Source: Gemmatimonadota bacterium
GTDB lineage: Bacteria; Gemmatimonadota; Gemmatimonadetes; Gemmatimonadales; Gemmatimonadaceae
Length of the DNA: 7,010 bases
NCBI GenBank assembly: GCA_016794735.1
Contig: JAEUJK010000191.1
Location: 1-7,010 of the forward strand
Direction of reading: 5' to 3'
The notes below the pieces were generated by a model. It was not told where the DNA came from, made no database searches, and saw nothing but the letters and a program-made list of their open reading frames with translations. Positions 1 through 6,114 of this stretch are shown here, one piece after another (position 1 is the stretch's first letter; every line of letters begins with the position of its first letter). The position numbers and the translations under genes are program-made.

Positions 1-7
1 TGACCGC

Positions 8-547
8 ATGAGCTCTCGACCCGACTACACGCAGCGCCCCGCCACCGGGGAGCACGCGCCGTACTACAGCACGTATGTCTCCCACGTCCCCGATGGCGAC
101 ATCCTGGCGACGCTCGCCGCGCAGCACGAGCAGACCCAGGCATTGATCCGTGGCATCCCCGAGGGACGCGGCGGGCACCGGTACGCCGAGGGGAAGTGGA
201 GCATCCGGGAGTCGGTGGGCCACATGGTCGACACCGAGCGGGTGTTCAGCTATCGCGCCATGAGCTTCGCGCGTGGCGACGAGACGCACCTCCCCGCGTT
301 CGACGAGAACACCTGGGTCGCGAATGCGTCGTTCGATGCGCGCACCCTCGCCTCGCTCGCCGATGAATTCCGTGCGGCCCGCGCCGCCACGCTCGCGCTC
401 CTGGGCAACCTCAACGCCACCGAGTGGTCCCGCATTGGCAAGGCGAGCATTGCGCAGATGTCCGTGCGTGCTGCGGCCTGGGTGATCGCTGGCCATGAAC
501 TGCACCACGTCGGCGTGCTCAAGTCGCGCTACCTCCAGCAGCCGTAG
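8..547 (+). CDS. DinB/YfiT-like four-helix-bundle putative metal-dependent hydrolase
   Basis: This 179-residue protein belongs to the DinB_2/YfiT-like superfamily, cytosolic four-helix bundles that bind a divalent metal through three histidines. Relatives include bacillithiol transferases and uncharacterised hydrolases. The visible triad is H72 in GHMVDTE and H163 plus H167 in GHELHHVGVLK; the one-then-two arrangement with a four-residue step matches the family. The segment KWSIRESVGH (about residues 63-72) is the usual lead-in to the first histidine. The length is normal for the family and the protein looks intact. The ATG at 8 is the first in-frame start seen. Only seven bases precede it, so the ribosome binding site and any upstream partner cannot be judged. 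The fold assignment is strong; the substrate is unknown, and thiol transferase activity is only a family-level possibility. Confidence 0.9.
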   Translation: MSSRPDYTQRPATGEHAPYYSTYVSHVPDGDILATLAAQHEQTQALIRGIPEGRGGHRYAEGKWSIRESVGHMVDTERVFSYRAMSFARGDETHLPAFDENTWVANASFDARTLASLADEFRAARAATLALLGNLNATEWSRIGKASIAQMSVRAAAWVIAGHELHHVGVLKSRYLQQP

Positions 548-576
548 GCCCACTCCCGTACCCGCCGTTCCTCCGC

Positions 577-603
577 GACGCCGCGCCCCTCGAGCGCGGC
601 GTT
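577..603 (+). terminator. Hairpin downstream of the DinB-like gene
   Basis: A perfect 9-bp stem (578-586 with 594-602) around a 7-base loop, extendable by a G-T pair, lies 30 bases after the stop codon. The arms are ACGCCGCGC and GCGCGGCGT. No clear T-run follows, so intrinsic termination is plausible but not certain. It could instead be an mRNA-stabilising 3' structure. Confidence 0.4.
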
Positions 604-742
604 GCTGCGTTCAGGCCTAACGCGGTTCACCATCCCGGCTGAGCCCGCCGCGCACGCCGTTGAGTCGCAATGAGGGCCTGTTAACTTGCTGCGGCGCCCG
701 GGACCACGGCGCTCGAACCGTCACCCTACCTCTCGCTTGCAC

Positions 743-1456
743 ATGCGCCGCTTGATCCTGCTGGGTATGACCGCTGTTGCCACCGCCGCCAACGCGCAGG
801 ACGCGCCGAAGCCACGGGAGTTCACCGCCGACCTGGGCTTCGTCAGCACGACCGGCAATACCGAGGTCACCACGTTCAACCTCGGCGAGAAGCTCATCCT
901 CCGCGCCGGCAAGTGGGAGCACAAGCAGCAGTTCGGGGCGGTGAACAGTGCACAGGATGGCAAGCAGACGTCCAACCTGTTGTTCACCAACTGGCGCTCG
1001 GACTACGGCCTGGGCAAGCGCCTCGCGCTCTTCGGCTTCGTGGGCTACGACCGCAACACCTTCGCCGGGATCTCGCGCCGATTCGAGGAAGCGGCCGGCG
1101 TGGCGGCCAAGCTGGTGACGCGGGACAGCGACACGTGGACGTTCGAGGTCGGTGTCGCCATGAACCAGCAGCGGGCGACCGACGGAACAACGCTCAACTT
1201 TGCCTCGGTACGTTCGGGCACCTTCTGGAAGCACCACTTCTCCAAGGCCGCCTACTTCTCGCAGGGCGTGGAGTTCCTGCCGTCGCTCGAGGATTCCGAG
1301 GACTACCGCATGAACACGGAGACGGCGTTCGTGGCGCCGATCTCGACGCACATCTCCATGAAGGCCGGCTACGTCATTCGCTACGACAACCTGCCGGAGC
1401 AGGGGCGCAAGGCGAGCGACCGGATCTTCACGACCGGGCTGCAGTTCAACTGGTGA
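743..1456 (+). CDS. DUF481 family outer-membrane beta-barrel protein
   Basis: This is a 237-residue exported protein of the DUF481 (YdiY-like) family, predicted to form a beta-barrel in the outer membrane. The ATG at 743 gives a clean signal peptide (MRRLILLGMTAVATAANAQ, cleavage probably after ANAQ at residue 19). An in-frame TTG at 686 would add an Arg/Pro-rich stretch before the signal peptide, so it is rejected. The mature part begins with EFTADLGFVSTTGNTEVTTF, the typical DUF481 opening strand with its S-x-GNT motif. It continues as alternating amphipathic strands with aromatic girdles (NLLFTNWRSDYGLG, LFGFVGYDRNTFAG, KHHFSKAAYFSQG). The last residues, TGLQFNW, end in an aromatic residue, the usual signal for BAM-mediated insertion. 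No SD sequence is apparent. The role is unknown; the family is often annotated as salt-induced outer-membrane protein. A hairpin shared with the convergent TerC gene follows. Confidence 0.9.
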   Translation: MRRLILLGMTAVATAANAQDAPKPREFTADLGFVSTTGNTEVTTFNLGEKLILRAGKWEHKQQFGAVNSAQDGKQTSNLLFTNWRSDYGLGKRLALFGFVGYDRNTFAGISRRFEEAAGVAAKLVTRDSDTWTFEVGVAMNQQRATDGTTLNFASVRSGTFWKHHFSKAAYFSQGVEFLPSLEDSEDYRMNTETAFVAPISTHISMKAGYVIRYDNLPEQGRKASDRIFTTGLQFNW

Positions 1457-1463
1457 GCGGGGC

Positions 1464-1493
1464 GGGGTGTCGCGCGGCGCCGCGTGACACCCC
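1464..1493. terminator. Strong hairpin between convergent DUF481 and TerC genes
   Basis: The outer arms GGGGTGTC (1464-1471) and GACACCCC (1486-1493) pair perfectly. The intervening 14 bases are themselves nearly self-complementary (CGCGG with CCGCG plus a G-T pair), giving a stem of up to about 12-14 bp. On the + strand it is followed by CC and TTT, a modest T-run eight bases after the DUF481 stop. It lies between two convergent stop codons, so it probably serves as a terminator in both directions. The T-run favours the + direction. Confidence 0.65.
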
Positions 1494-1501
1494 CCTTTCG
1501 C

Positions 1502-2248
1502 CTACAGCCGCGGTGTATCGCGGAGTTCCACGGCGCCCTGGGTCGCCTTCTCGCGCAGCTTGAGGTTCACCATCTCGACGGCGAAGGAGAAGGCCATCGC
1601 GAAGTAGGTGTAGCCCTTGGGGATGTGCTGCCCGAGCCCTTCGGCGACGAGGTTCGTGCCGATCAGCACGAGGAAGGCGAGGGCGAGGATCTTCACCGTG
1701 GGGTGGTCGTCCACGAAGTTGGAGATCGGCCCCGCGGCGCGGAGCATCACCCCGAGCGCGATCACGTTCGCCGCAACCATGATCTGGACCTGCTGGACCA
1801 TCCCGACGGCGGTGATCACCGAGTCGAGGGAGAAGACGATGTCCACGACCATGATCTGCAAGACCACGGCGGTGAGTGACCGCGCGACCTTCCCGGTGGT
1901 GTGCTCCGCCGTGTGTCCCTCGAGCTTGTCGTGGATCTCGTAGGTCGCCTTGGCGATCAGGAAGAGGCCACCGATCAGCAGGATGAGCGCCCGGCCACTG
2001 AAGTCGATCCCGGCGATCGTGAAGAGCGGCCGCGTCAGGCGGACGATCCACGCGATCGAGAGCAGGAGCAGCAGGCGGGTGACGAACGCCCCCATGAGCC
2101 CGAGCTTCCGGGCCTTGGCCTGGTCCTCCTTCGGCAACTTCCCGGAGAGGATCGAGATGAAGATGATGTTGTCGATCCCGAGCACGATCTCGAGAACGGT
2201 CAACGTCAACAGGCCTATCCAGGCACTAGGGTCGGTCAGCCAGTCCAT
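1502..2248 (-). CDS. TerC family integral membrane protein (probable metal ion exporter)
   Basis: This 248-residue polytopic inner-membrane protein belongs to the TerC family (LysE superfamily), whose characterised members include tellurium-resistance TerC and Mn(II) exporters of the Alx/YkoY type. Two diagnostic repeats are present: LEIVLGIDNIIF (residues 19-30, acidic E20 and D26 with N27) and VVDIVFSLDSVITAVGM (134-150, D136 and D142). They place paired acidic residues inside the membrane, where the metal is thought to bind. About seven hydrophobic segments are visible: roughly residues 10-34, 50-70, 86-102, 126-148, 152-172, 186-204 and 212-228. A soluble His/Glu-containing loop sits at 105-120. 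There is no C-terminal CBS or CorC domain, so it is the short form. The ATG at 2248 begins MDWLTDPSAWIGLL, the usual TerC start. It is divergent from the potassium-channel gene. Mn2+ is the best-guess substrate by family; tellurite resistance cannot be inferred from this gene alone. Confidence 0.93.
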   Translation of the reverse strand: MDWLTDPSAWIGLLTLTVLEIVLGIDNIIFISILSGKLPKEDQAKARKLGLMGAFVTRLLLLLSIAWIVRLTRPLFTIAGIDFSGRALILLIGGLFLIAKATYEIHDKLEGHTAEHTTGKVARSLTAVVLQIMVVDIVFSLDSVITAVGMVQQVQIMVAANVIALGVMLRAAGPISNFVDDHPTVKILALAFLVLIGTNLVAEGLGQHIPKGYTYFAMAFSFAVEMVNLKLREKATQGAVELRDTPRL

Positions 2249-2306
2249 GCCACGCCGCGGTTGAAGGCGAGGGACAATCTAAGGGTCGAGGGGTTCGCGG
2301 GGCACG

Positions 2307-2334
2307 TTGCCACGCTCGCAGATCGCCATAGGTT
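2307..2334 (+). promoter_or_regulatory. Candidate leaderless promoter for the Kir channel gene
   Basis: TTGCCA at 2307-2312 matches five of six bases of the sigma-70 -35 consensus. It is followed after 16 bases by TAGGTT at 2329-2334, a weak -10 that fits TAnnnT. The expected transcription start would fall at or very near the ATG at 2342, which lacks a convincing SD sequence. A leaderless mRNA would explain that. The -10 is poor and no expression data are available, so this is tentative. Confidence 0.25.
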
Positions 2335-2341
2335 GACGGCC

Positions 2342-3298
2342 ATGACTTCCCCAGCGATCGACCAGGCGTCCGAGGAAACCTCGCGCGACCTCGGTTTCGG
2401 CGCCGTTGTGGCGCAAGAGAGTCAGCGACGGCTCTTGAATCCCGATGGCACCTTCAACGTCGTTCGACACGGCCTGAGCGTCCTCACCTCGCTCAGCGCG
2501 TACCACTGGCTGGTGACCATGACGTGGACGCGGTTCGTCGGGCTGCTGGGAGGCAGCATGCTGGTATGGAACGGGATCTTCGCGGCCCTCTTCCTTGCCT
2601 GCGGACCTGGCGCCCTCGTCGTCCCCGATGGGGCAGGGGTCGACCACCCCTGGCTGAGCGCATACTTCTTCTCGGTCCAGACCTTCGCGACGATCGGCTA
2701 TGGACAGATCGCGCCGGCGGGGGTCGCGGCGAATGTCGTGGTCGTGCTGGAGTCCTTCCTGAGCGTCGTCTTCATCACGCTCACCACCGGGATCGTGTTC
2801 GCGCGATTTTCGCGCCCCACGGCGCGGGTGATCTTCAGCGCGCGGGCAGTCGTCGGTCCGTATCAGGGCGGGCGCGCCTTCATGTTCCGGCTGGTCAACG
2901 CACGCCGGTCACAGCTCTTTGAGCTGGAGGCCCGGGTGGCGTGTGCCTACTGGACCACCGAGCAGGGGCGGCGCATTCGACGGTTTGCCAACCTCTCCCT
3001 CGAGCGGCCGACGGTGAACTTCCTGCCGCTCTCGTGGACCCTCGTCCACGCGTTCGATGCCACCAGCCCCTTTCACGGGTTGTCAGAAGCCGCGTTCCGC
3101 GCGCTCGAGCCGGAATTCCTCGTGCTGCTGTCCGGGGTCGACGAGACGTGGGAGCAGGTCGTCCATGCCCGCTCCTCGTACGCCTCCAGCGAGATCACCT
3201 GGGGGGCGAAGTTCGCCGACATCTACGATCGACGCGATCCCGACCAGCTGGCCATCGACGTGCGGCAGCTCTCCACCATTGAGCCGGCCGCCGTCTGA
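2342..3298 (+). CDS. KirBac-type inward-rectifier potassium channel
   Basis: This 318-residue channel belongs to the prokaryotic inward-rectifier K+ channel family (KirBac); length and layout match characterised members. The N-terminal cytoplasmic region carries the KirBac signature DLGFGAVVAQES (16-27), then LLNPDGTFNVVRHG (31-44). An amphipathic slide helix and TM1 cover about 53-88. The pore helix and selectivity filter are SVQTFATIGYG (111-121, filter TIGYG at 117-121). TM2 covers about 128-155. The linker FARFSRPTARVIFS (153-166) leads into the immunoglobulin-like cytoplasmic domain, which includes the conserved FRLVNARRSQLFE and the C-terminal HARSSYASSEITWGAKFADIY region. The protein is expected to be tetrameric in the inner membrane and to conduct K+. 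The ATG at 2342 is chosen because the conserved region starts soon after it; a TTG three codons upstream is possible. The frame is open for 147 more codons upstream, but that stretch is antisense to TerC. The gene converges with the M55 peptidase, with only 15 bases between the stops. Confidence 0.95.
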   Translation: MTSPAIDQASEETSRDLGFGAVVAQESQRRLLNPDGTFNVVRHGLSVLTSLSAYHWLVTMTWTRFVGLLGGSMLVWNGIFAALFLACGPGALVVPDGAGVDHPWLSAYFFSVQTFATIGYGQIAPAGVAANVVVVLESFLSVVFITLTTGIVFARFSRPTARVIFSARAVVGPYQGGRAFMFRLVNARRSQLFELEARVACAYWTTEQGRRIRRFANLSLERPTVNFLPLSWTLVHAFDATSPFHGLSEAAFRALEPEFLVLLSGVDETWEQVVHARSSYASSEITWGAKFADIYDRRDPDQLAIDVRQLSTIEPAAV

Positions 3299-3313
3299 TC
3301 GCGCTGCGTTCGC

Positions 3314-4210
3314 CTAGGGGGTGAGGTCGCTCGAGTACGTGTTCAGGAACTCGAGAAAGCGGGAGACCTCGGTGATGTCGCGTCCCGAGAAGCGGATGGT
3401 GTGGGCATCCATCCGCCGGATGCCGGGGAGGTACGCGACAATCTCGGCGACGCGATAGTGCTTGAAGCTCACGTCCAGGTTCACGGGGCCACTGACCGTG
3501 TACGGCTTGAACGAGGCGCGGCGCTCCACCCCCGCCTTCGCCCTGGCGCGGATCAACTCCTGCCCGGCCTTCGGGGTCATCGTCTCCGCGGAGTGGAATG
3601 AGATCGCGCGCTTGACCTGCGCCCCCTCGATGGGGCCGGTGAAGCGCCGCACCTCCTCGATCGCCGCGTCGTCGCCAGAGATCATCACCACCGGCACGCC
3701 GAAGTGCCCGGCGATGGCCGCGTTCACGCCACCTTCGGGGACCTGCGTGCCGTTGAGCGCGACCCCGGTCAGGGTGGCACTCGACATGGTGTGGGCACGC
3801 ACGCCGGCGACGTTGGACGTCCCCGAGTGGTACCCGATGAACAACACCGCGTCGAACGAGGCGTCGATCCCCTCCATCATCATGAGCGGACGCGGCCAGG
3901 ACCTCACGATGCGCACATCGGCCGGGAGCTGGTCGATGAGCAGGTTCTGTCCGTTGCCGTGGGAGTCGGAGACGAGGATCTCCGTGGCCCCGGCGTCCCG
4001 CGCGCCCTGGATCGCCGCGTTCACCTCGTCCGTCATGAACTGCCTGGCGCGCTGGTACTCGAACCCGGTGGGTCCGAGCTGCTCGTTGGTCACGACGCCG
4101 GTGATCCCCTCCATGTCTGCGGAGATGTAGACCTTGAGGCGCCGCGCGGCCTGGGCAGGGGCCTGGGTGGCGGCAAGTCCGAGGACGACAGCGATGAGCG
4201 GAAGGCGCAT
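3314..4210 (-). CDS. Exported M55 family (DppA-like) D-aminopeptidase
   Basis: This 298-residue zinc peptidase belongs to family M55, whose type member, Bacillus subtilis DppA, releases N-terminal D-amino acids from D-Ala-containing peptides. The protein begins with a signal peptide (hydrophobic LIAVVLGLAA, cleavage probably after AQA at residue 21). The first strand KVYISADMEGITGVV follows directly. All key residues of DppA have counterparts in order: D32 and E34 (DMEG), H84 (SDSHGNG), H128 (GYHSGTS), H140 (RAHTMSS, the proposed catalytic histidine position) and E159 (QVPEGGVNA). Their spacing follows DppA with a near-constant offset. The domain is therefore complete and probably active, acting in the periplasm rather than the cytosol, where D-Ala-D-Ala fragments from peptidoglycan turnover would be plausible substrates (inference). 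It lies 75 bases downstream of the NTF2-like lipoprotein gene on the same strand and may share its transcript. No SD sequence is visible before the ATG. Confidence 0.92.
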   Translation of the reverse strand: MRLPLIAVVLGLAATQAPAQAARRLKVYISADMEGITGVVTNEQLGPTGFEYQRARQFMTDEVNAAIQGARDAGATEILVSDSHGNGQNLLIDQLPADVRIVRSWPRPLMMMEGIDASFDAVLFIGYHSGTSNVAGVRAHTMSSATLTGVALNGTQVPEGGVNAAIAGHFGVPVVMISGDDAAIEEVRRFTGPIEGAQVKRAISFHSAETMTPKAGQELIRARAKAGVERRASFKPYTVSGPVNLDVSFKHYRVAEIVAYLPGIRRMDAHTIRFSGRDITEVSRFLEFLNTYSSDLTP

Positions 4211-4285
4211 GGTGGGGTCGCGAGACGGGAGGCGGAAAGGTCGCGCGAAACCCCGCGTTATGCGAGGCGCGCTGGCCGAGCGACG

Positions 4286-4840
4286 TTAGCGCTCGTGCCC
4301 CTCGTGCGTTGCCGTCGAGTCGCGCATCGGCATCGTCGCCTCGATTCGCTCCGCCACCGGGCGCGGCAAGTCGGAGAGATGCTCACTCACCACCCGCCAG
4401 CCCTCGCCGGTCTTCCTCCACACGGTCGTCCAGGTCCCTCCGATCACATGCGGCGTTCCCCGGTCGGTCCAATGGGGCACGTAGTAGTTCGCCGTCAGCA
4501 CGACGGCATCGCGGCTCAGGACCTCGGTCTCGATCCGGTCCCACTTCCACGTGGGCGAGACCATGTACTGTCCCACGCCGTCCCAGAACGCGTTCACCGC
4601 CATCTGGAGCGAATCGCGCGTGGTGGTGACACGCCCCGCGGTCGCCGAGACCACCCGGCCGGAGGATGGGTAGATCGACATGAAGCGCCGCACCACGTCG
4701 CCCCTGGACAGGTCATACGCCGATTCCAGGGTGGTGCGAACCTCCCGGCCGATGGCGGTGCGCTCGGCGTCAGTCAGCGATGGCGAGCCGGTGCACGCCA
4801 TGAGGGCGACGAGGGGCAGCCAGCGGGAGCGCGAGACCAT
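4286..4840 (-). CDS. NTF2/SnoaL-like (DUF4440-type) lipoprotein
   Basis: This 184-residue protein has a short lipoprotein signal: a basic MVSRSR start, hydrophobic WLPLVALMA and a lipobox LMAC with the lipidated cysteine at residue 16. The mature part resembles the NTF2-like/SnoaL fold. A helical stretch (ERTAIGREVRTTLESAYDL, 26-44) precedes a region around FMSIYPSSGRV (53-63). A second helix, DSLQMAVNAFWDGVG (76-90), follows. The closing strands are VVLTANYYVPHW (113-124) and GGTWTTVWRKTGEGWRVVSEH (134-154), the last being the hallmark of DUF4440/SnoaL-like proteins. Such folds bind small molecules or act as accessory domains; no catalytic residues can be assigned. The C-terminal tail (about 170-184) is Thr/His/Glu-rich and probably disordered. 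The gene may form a two-gene unit with the M55 peptidase downstream. The fold is inferred from sequence pattern and the function is unknown. Confidence 0.8.
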   Translation of the reverse strand: MVSRSRWLPLVALMACTGSPSLTDAERTAIGREVRTTLESAYDLSRGDVVRRFMSIYPSSGRVVSATAGRVTTTRDSLQMAVNAFWDGVGQYMVSPTWKWDRIETEVLSRDAVVLTANYYVPHWTDRGTPHVIGGTWTTVWRKTGEGWRVVSEHLSDLPRPVAERIEATMPMRDSTATHEGHER

Positions 4841-4853
4841 GGATAGGGAGGTG

Positions 4854-4894
4854 AGCGGTTGCCGTGTCTACACTGAAGGTACCCAGCGGTTGCC
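4854..4894. repeat. 10-bp direct repeat in the divergent intergenic region
   Basis: AGCGGTTGCC occurs at 4854-4863 and again at 4885-4894, with starts 31 bases apart, close to three helical turns. The bases after each copy also share TGTC, AC and CAGTG/ACTG-like pieces, so the longer units are imperfectly related. The pair sits just upstream of the lipoprotein gene at 4840 (- strand), where a regulator could bind. It may equally be chance in a GC-rich region. Confidence 0.4.
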
Positions 4895-4915
4895 TGTCAC
4901 CATCAGTGGACAAAG

Positions 4916-4939
4916 ACCTGTCGCCGACGAGGGACAGGT
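4916..4939. promoter_or_regulatory. Inverted repeat, possible operator
   Basis: ACCTGTC (4916-4922) and GACAGGT (4933-4939) form 7-bp arms around a 10-base spacer. A further CCTGTC half-site lies at 4893-4898, overlapping the end of the second copy of the upstream direct repeat. The arrangement fits a dimeric regulator site between two divergent genes, but no regulator gene is nearby and no function has been shown. Confidence 0.3.
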
Positions 4940-5023
4940 GCGTCAGGCATTGAGCACTTTCGCTGGGAGGATCCGTGGCCCGCAACGTGCAACTTTCCAG
5001 TCGCTGGCGCGGTATTCCGTAGC

Positions 5024-5029
5024 TATAGT
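5024..5029 (+). promoter_or_regulatory. Candidate -10 element for the lipoprotein gene at 5063
   Basis: TATAGT matches five of six bases of the sigma-70 -10 consensus and lies in the most AT-rich stretch of an otherwise GC-rich leader. No good -35 is found at 16-18 bases upstream; TTTCCA at 4994 is too distant. A start near 5036 would give a leader of roughly 27 bases containing the SD sequence. Confidence 0.35.
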
Positions 5030-5053
5030 TCCCGGGCGGTTCACACGGACGTC

Positions 5054-5058
5054 GGAGG
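5054..5058 (+). promoter_or_regulatory. Shine-Dalgarno sequence for the gene at 5063
   Basis: GGAGG lies four bases before the ATG at 5063 and fixes that start. It is the only strong SD sequence seen ahead of any gene in this window. Confidence 0.8.
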
Positions 5059-5062
5059 TCTC

Positions 5063-5632
5063 ATGCGCGCACGATTCGTCGTTGGGCTGATGGCTGGGTC
5101 GCTTGCCTGTGGCGGGTCTGGCGATACCGCCCTGAGCGACGACCTCAAGTCGGACCTCGAGGCGACCAAGTCGACGATCGAGCTGGCCAACCAGTCAGCC
5201 GGCGCCCAGCCGATGCGCTTCGTTTCGGAGCTCGAGCAGGGCAAGGCCTCCGAGCCGGTGGAGCGCACGCGGACCCCGCGTCGCGTGGCCGCCCAGACGA
5301 CCGGCCCGACGCCGCAGGAGCAGACCTCTCCCGCTCCCGAGGTGCGCCAGGAAACGCAGGTCGCCGAGGTCCAGAGCGTGGCCGAGCAGGCGCCGCAGCC
5401 CGTTCCCGAGGTCTCGAGCGTTCCCAAGGTCGCGCCCCGCCCGGCGTCGCTCCCCGTGGAGATTCCGGCGGACGGAGGCGGCCGTGGGCTCGGTGCGGGC
5501 GGCATCGGCAATGGCGAGGCCGGCGCCGGCATCGGGATCGGCGAGGTGATTGGCGTGGTGATCCGGGGCGGCGCGGTTGGCCCCGATCACTGTCCGCCTC
5601 GACGTCGGCCACGCGGCCGGATCTACCCGTAA
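5063..5632 (+). CDS. Small lipoprotein with Pro/Glu-rich linker and Gly-rich C-terminus, function unknown
   Basis: This 189-residue protein starts with a lipoprotein signal (MRARFVVGLMAGSLAC, lipobox SLAC, Cys16). A short predicted helix follows (SDDLKSDLEATKSTIELA, about 25-42). Next comes a long low-complexity linker rich in Pro, Glu, Gln, Ala and Val (about 60-135). The end is a Gly-rich block (GGGRGLGAGGIGNG and GAGIGIGEVIGVVIRGG, about 138-170) and a basic tail, AVGPDHCPPRRRPRGRIYP, with a lone cysteine at 177. I do not know a named domain for it. The VVIRGGAVGxDHC-plus-basic-tail ending resembles small lipoproteins I associate with Gemmatimonadota (recollection, not checked). The layout suggests a membrane-anchored tether across the periplasm whose C-terminus meets a partner. 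It has its own SD sequence, a candidate -10 and a terminator, so it looks monocistronic. Confidence 0.82.
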   Translation: MRARFVVGLMAGSLACGGSGDTALSDDLKSDLEATKSTIELANQSAGAQPMRFVSELEQGKASEPVERTRTPRRVAAQTTGPTPQEQTSPAPEVRQETQVAEVQSVAEQAPQPVPEVSSVPKVAPRPASLPVEIPADGGGRGLGAGGIGNGEAGAGIGIGEVIGVVIRGGAVGPDHCPPRRRPRGRIYP

Positions 5633-5638
5633 CGCACG

Positions 5639-5672
5639 AAGGGCCGCGAACTCCGCGGCCCTTTCTGTTTCT
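5639..5672. terminator. Rho-independent terminator between convergent lipoprotein genes
   Basis: A perfect 10-bp stem, AAGGGCCGCG (5639-5648) with CGCGGCCCTT (5654-5663), encloses a 5-base loop AACTC. It is followed by TCTGTTTCT. It starts six bases after the stop of the upstream + strand gene and overlaps the stop of the convergent gene at 5671. The T-rich side is on the + strand; on the - strand the hairpin can also act, but with a poorer T-run. Confidence 0.88.
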
Positions 5673-6036
5673 ACCGGGGCGGGATGGTGAGCCGCACCTG
5701 GTCACCGGGGCTCACCTGGATCTCGTTGGATACTGGCGTGCGGTTACCGCCCACGGGGTCCGCCAGGAACTGCAGCGTGGTCACGCCGAACACGAACTGC
5801 GGTGGGATGCGGAGTGTGGTCGTCCCGTTCCCGTTCGCGATCCCCAACCGGATGCGCGCGGTTCCGCGAAGCAGGTAAATGACCATGTCCGAGAAGCCCT
5901 GATTCTCGATGCGGACCGTCGTCGTGGGCTGCACCGGGGCCGGCGCCTGCGAGCCGTTGCCTCGGCATCCGAGGGCGCTGGCCGACAACCCGACGGTGCA
6001 GGCGAGGGCAAATCGAGAGAGGGAGCGGAGGCGCAT
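5671..6036 (-). CDS. Small beta-rich lipoprotein, function unknown
   Basis: Starting at the ATG at 6036 gives a 121-residue protein with a good lipoprotein signal: basic MRLRSLSR, hydrophobic FALACTVGLSA and lipobox ALGC with Cys24. A further in-frame ATG at 6099 would add 21 residues rich in Cys and Arg before the signal, which is implausible. After a short Ala/Pro/Gln linker (30-38), the mature domain reads as alternating strands: TTTVRIENQGFSDMVIYLL (38-56), ARIRLGIANG (60-69), GTTTLRIPPQFVFGVTTLQF (71-90), then NEIQVSPGDQVRLTIPPR at the end. That is the size and pattern of a small beta-sandwich. I recall similar proteins with a V.(I/V)EN...DM..Y core in Gemmatimonadota, but no named family or function. 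It converges on the lipoprotein gene at 5063-5632 and diverges from the gene at 6151. Confidence 0.78.
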   Translation of the reverse strand: MRLRSLSRFALACTVGLSASALGCRGNGSQAPAPVQPTTTVRIENQGFSDMVIYLLRGTARIRLGIANGNGTTTLRIPPQFVFGVTTLQFLADPVGGNRTPVSNEIQVSPGDQVRLTIPPR

Positions 6037-6075
6037 CGATCGAGCGAAGGGATGGTCGAAGCTGCAACGGCATCT

Positions 6076-6114
6076 CCTTGAACACCAGCGCCTTGGCAAG
6101 GTTCAGGCACAAGG
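6076..6114. promoter_or_regulatory. Cluster of CCTTG/CAAGG half-sites between divergent genes
   Basis: The palindrome CCTTGGCAAGG occupies 6091-6101. It is flanked nearly symmetrically by CCTTG at 6076-6080 and CAAGG at 6110-6114. GGCATCT also repeats at 6069-6075 and 6114-6120. The core contains TTGGCA on the + strand and TTGCCA on the - strand, each one mismatch from the -35 consensus. It could therefore combine divergent promoter elements with an operator. The -10 candidate on the + side (CATCTT at 6116-6121) is weak. Confidence 0.3.

Noticed and set aside
617..1351. Long open frame (244 codons) on the - strand opposite the DUF481 gene
   Set aside because: It is antisense to a clearly recognisable protein, its translation is Arg/Glu/Val-rich with no domain, and it is explained by GC-biased codon positions.
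1901..2341. Upstream extension of the KirBac frame by 147 codons
   Set aside because: The extension runs antisense through TerC and is low-complexity Arg/Glu/Asp-rich. KirBac homology begins only after the ATG at 2342.
4211..4285. Possible terminator or regulatory repeat (GGTCGCG twice) between the NTF2-like and M55 genes
   Set aside because: The 7-bp repeat is within chance for this GC content and no convincing stem with a T-run was found, so a shared transcript remains the simpler reading.
3704..4846. Open frame of 380 codons on the + strand opposite the M55 and NTF2-like genes
   Set aside because: It spans two real - strand genes and their spacer, and its translation is low-complexity Arg/Gly/His-rich with no motif. 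It is a GC-driven shadow.
6037..6099. Longer start for the small lipoprotein (ATG at 6099)
   Set aside because: It would bury the lipoprotein signal behind 21 Cys/Arg-rich residues and remove most of the intergenic region. The ATG at 6036 gives a standard signal and lipobox.
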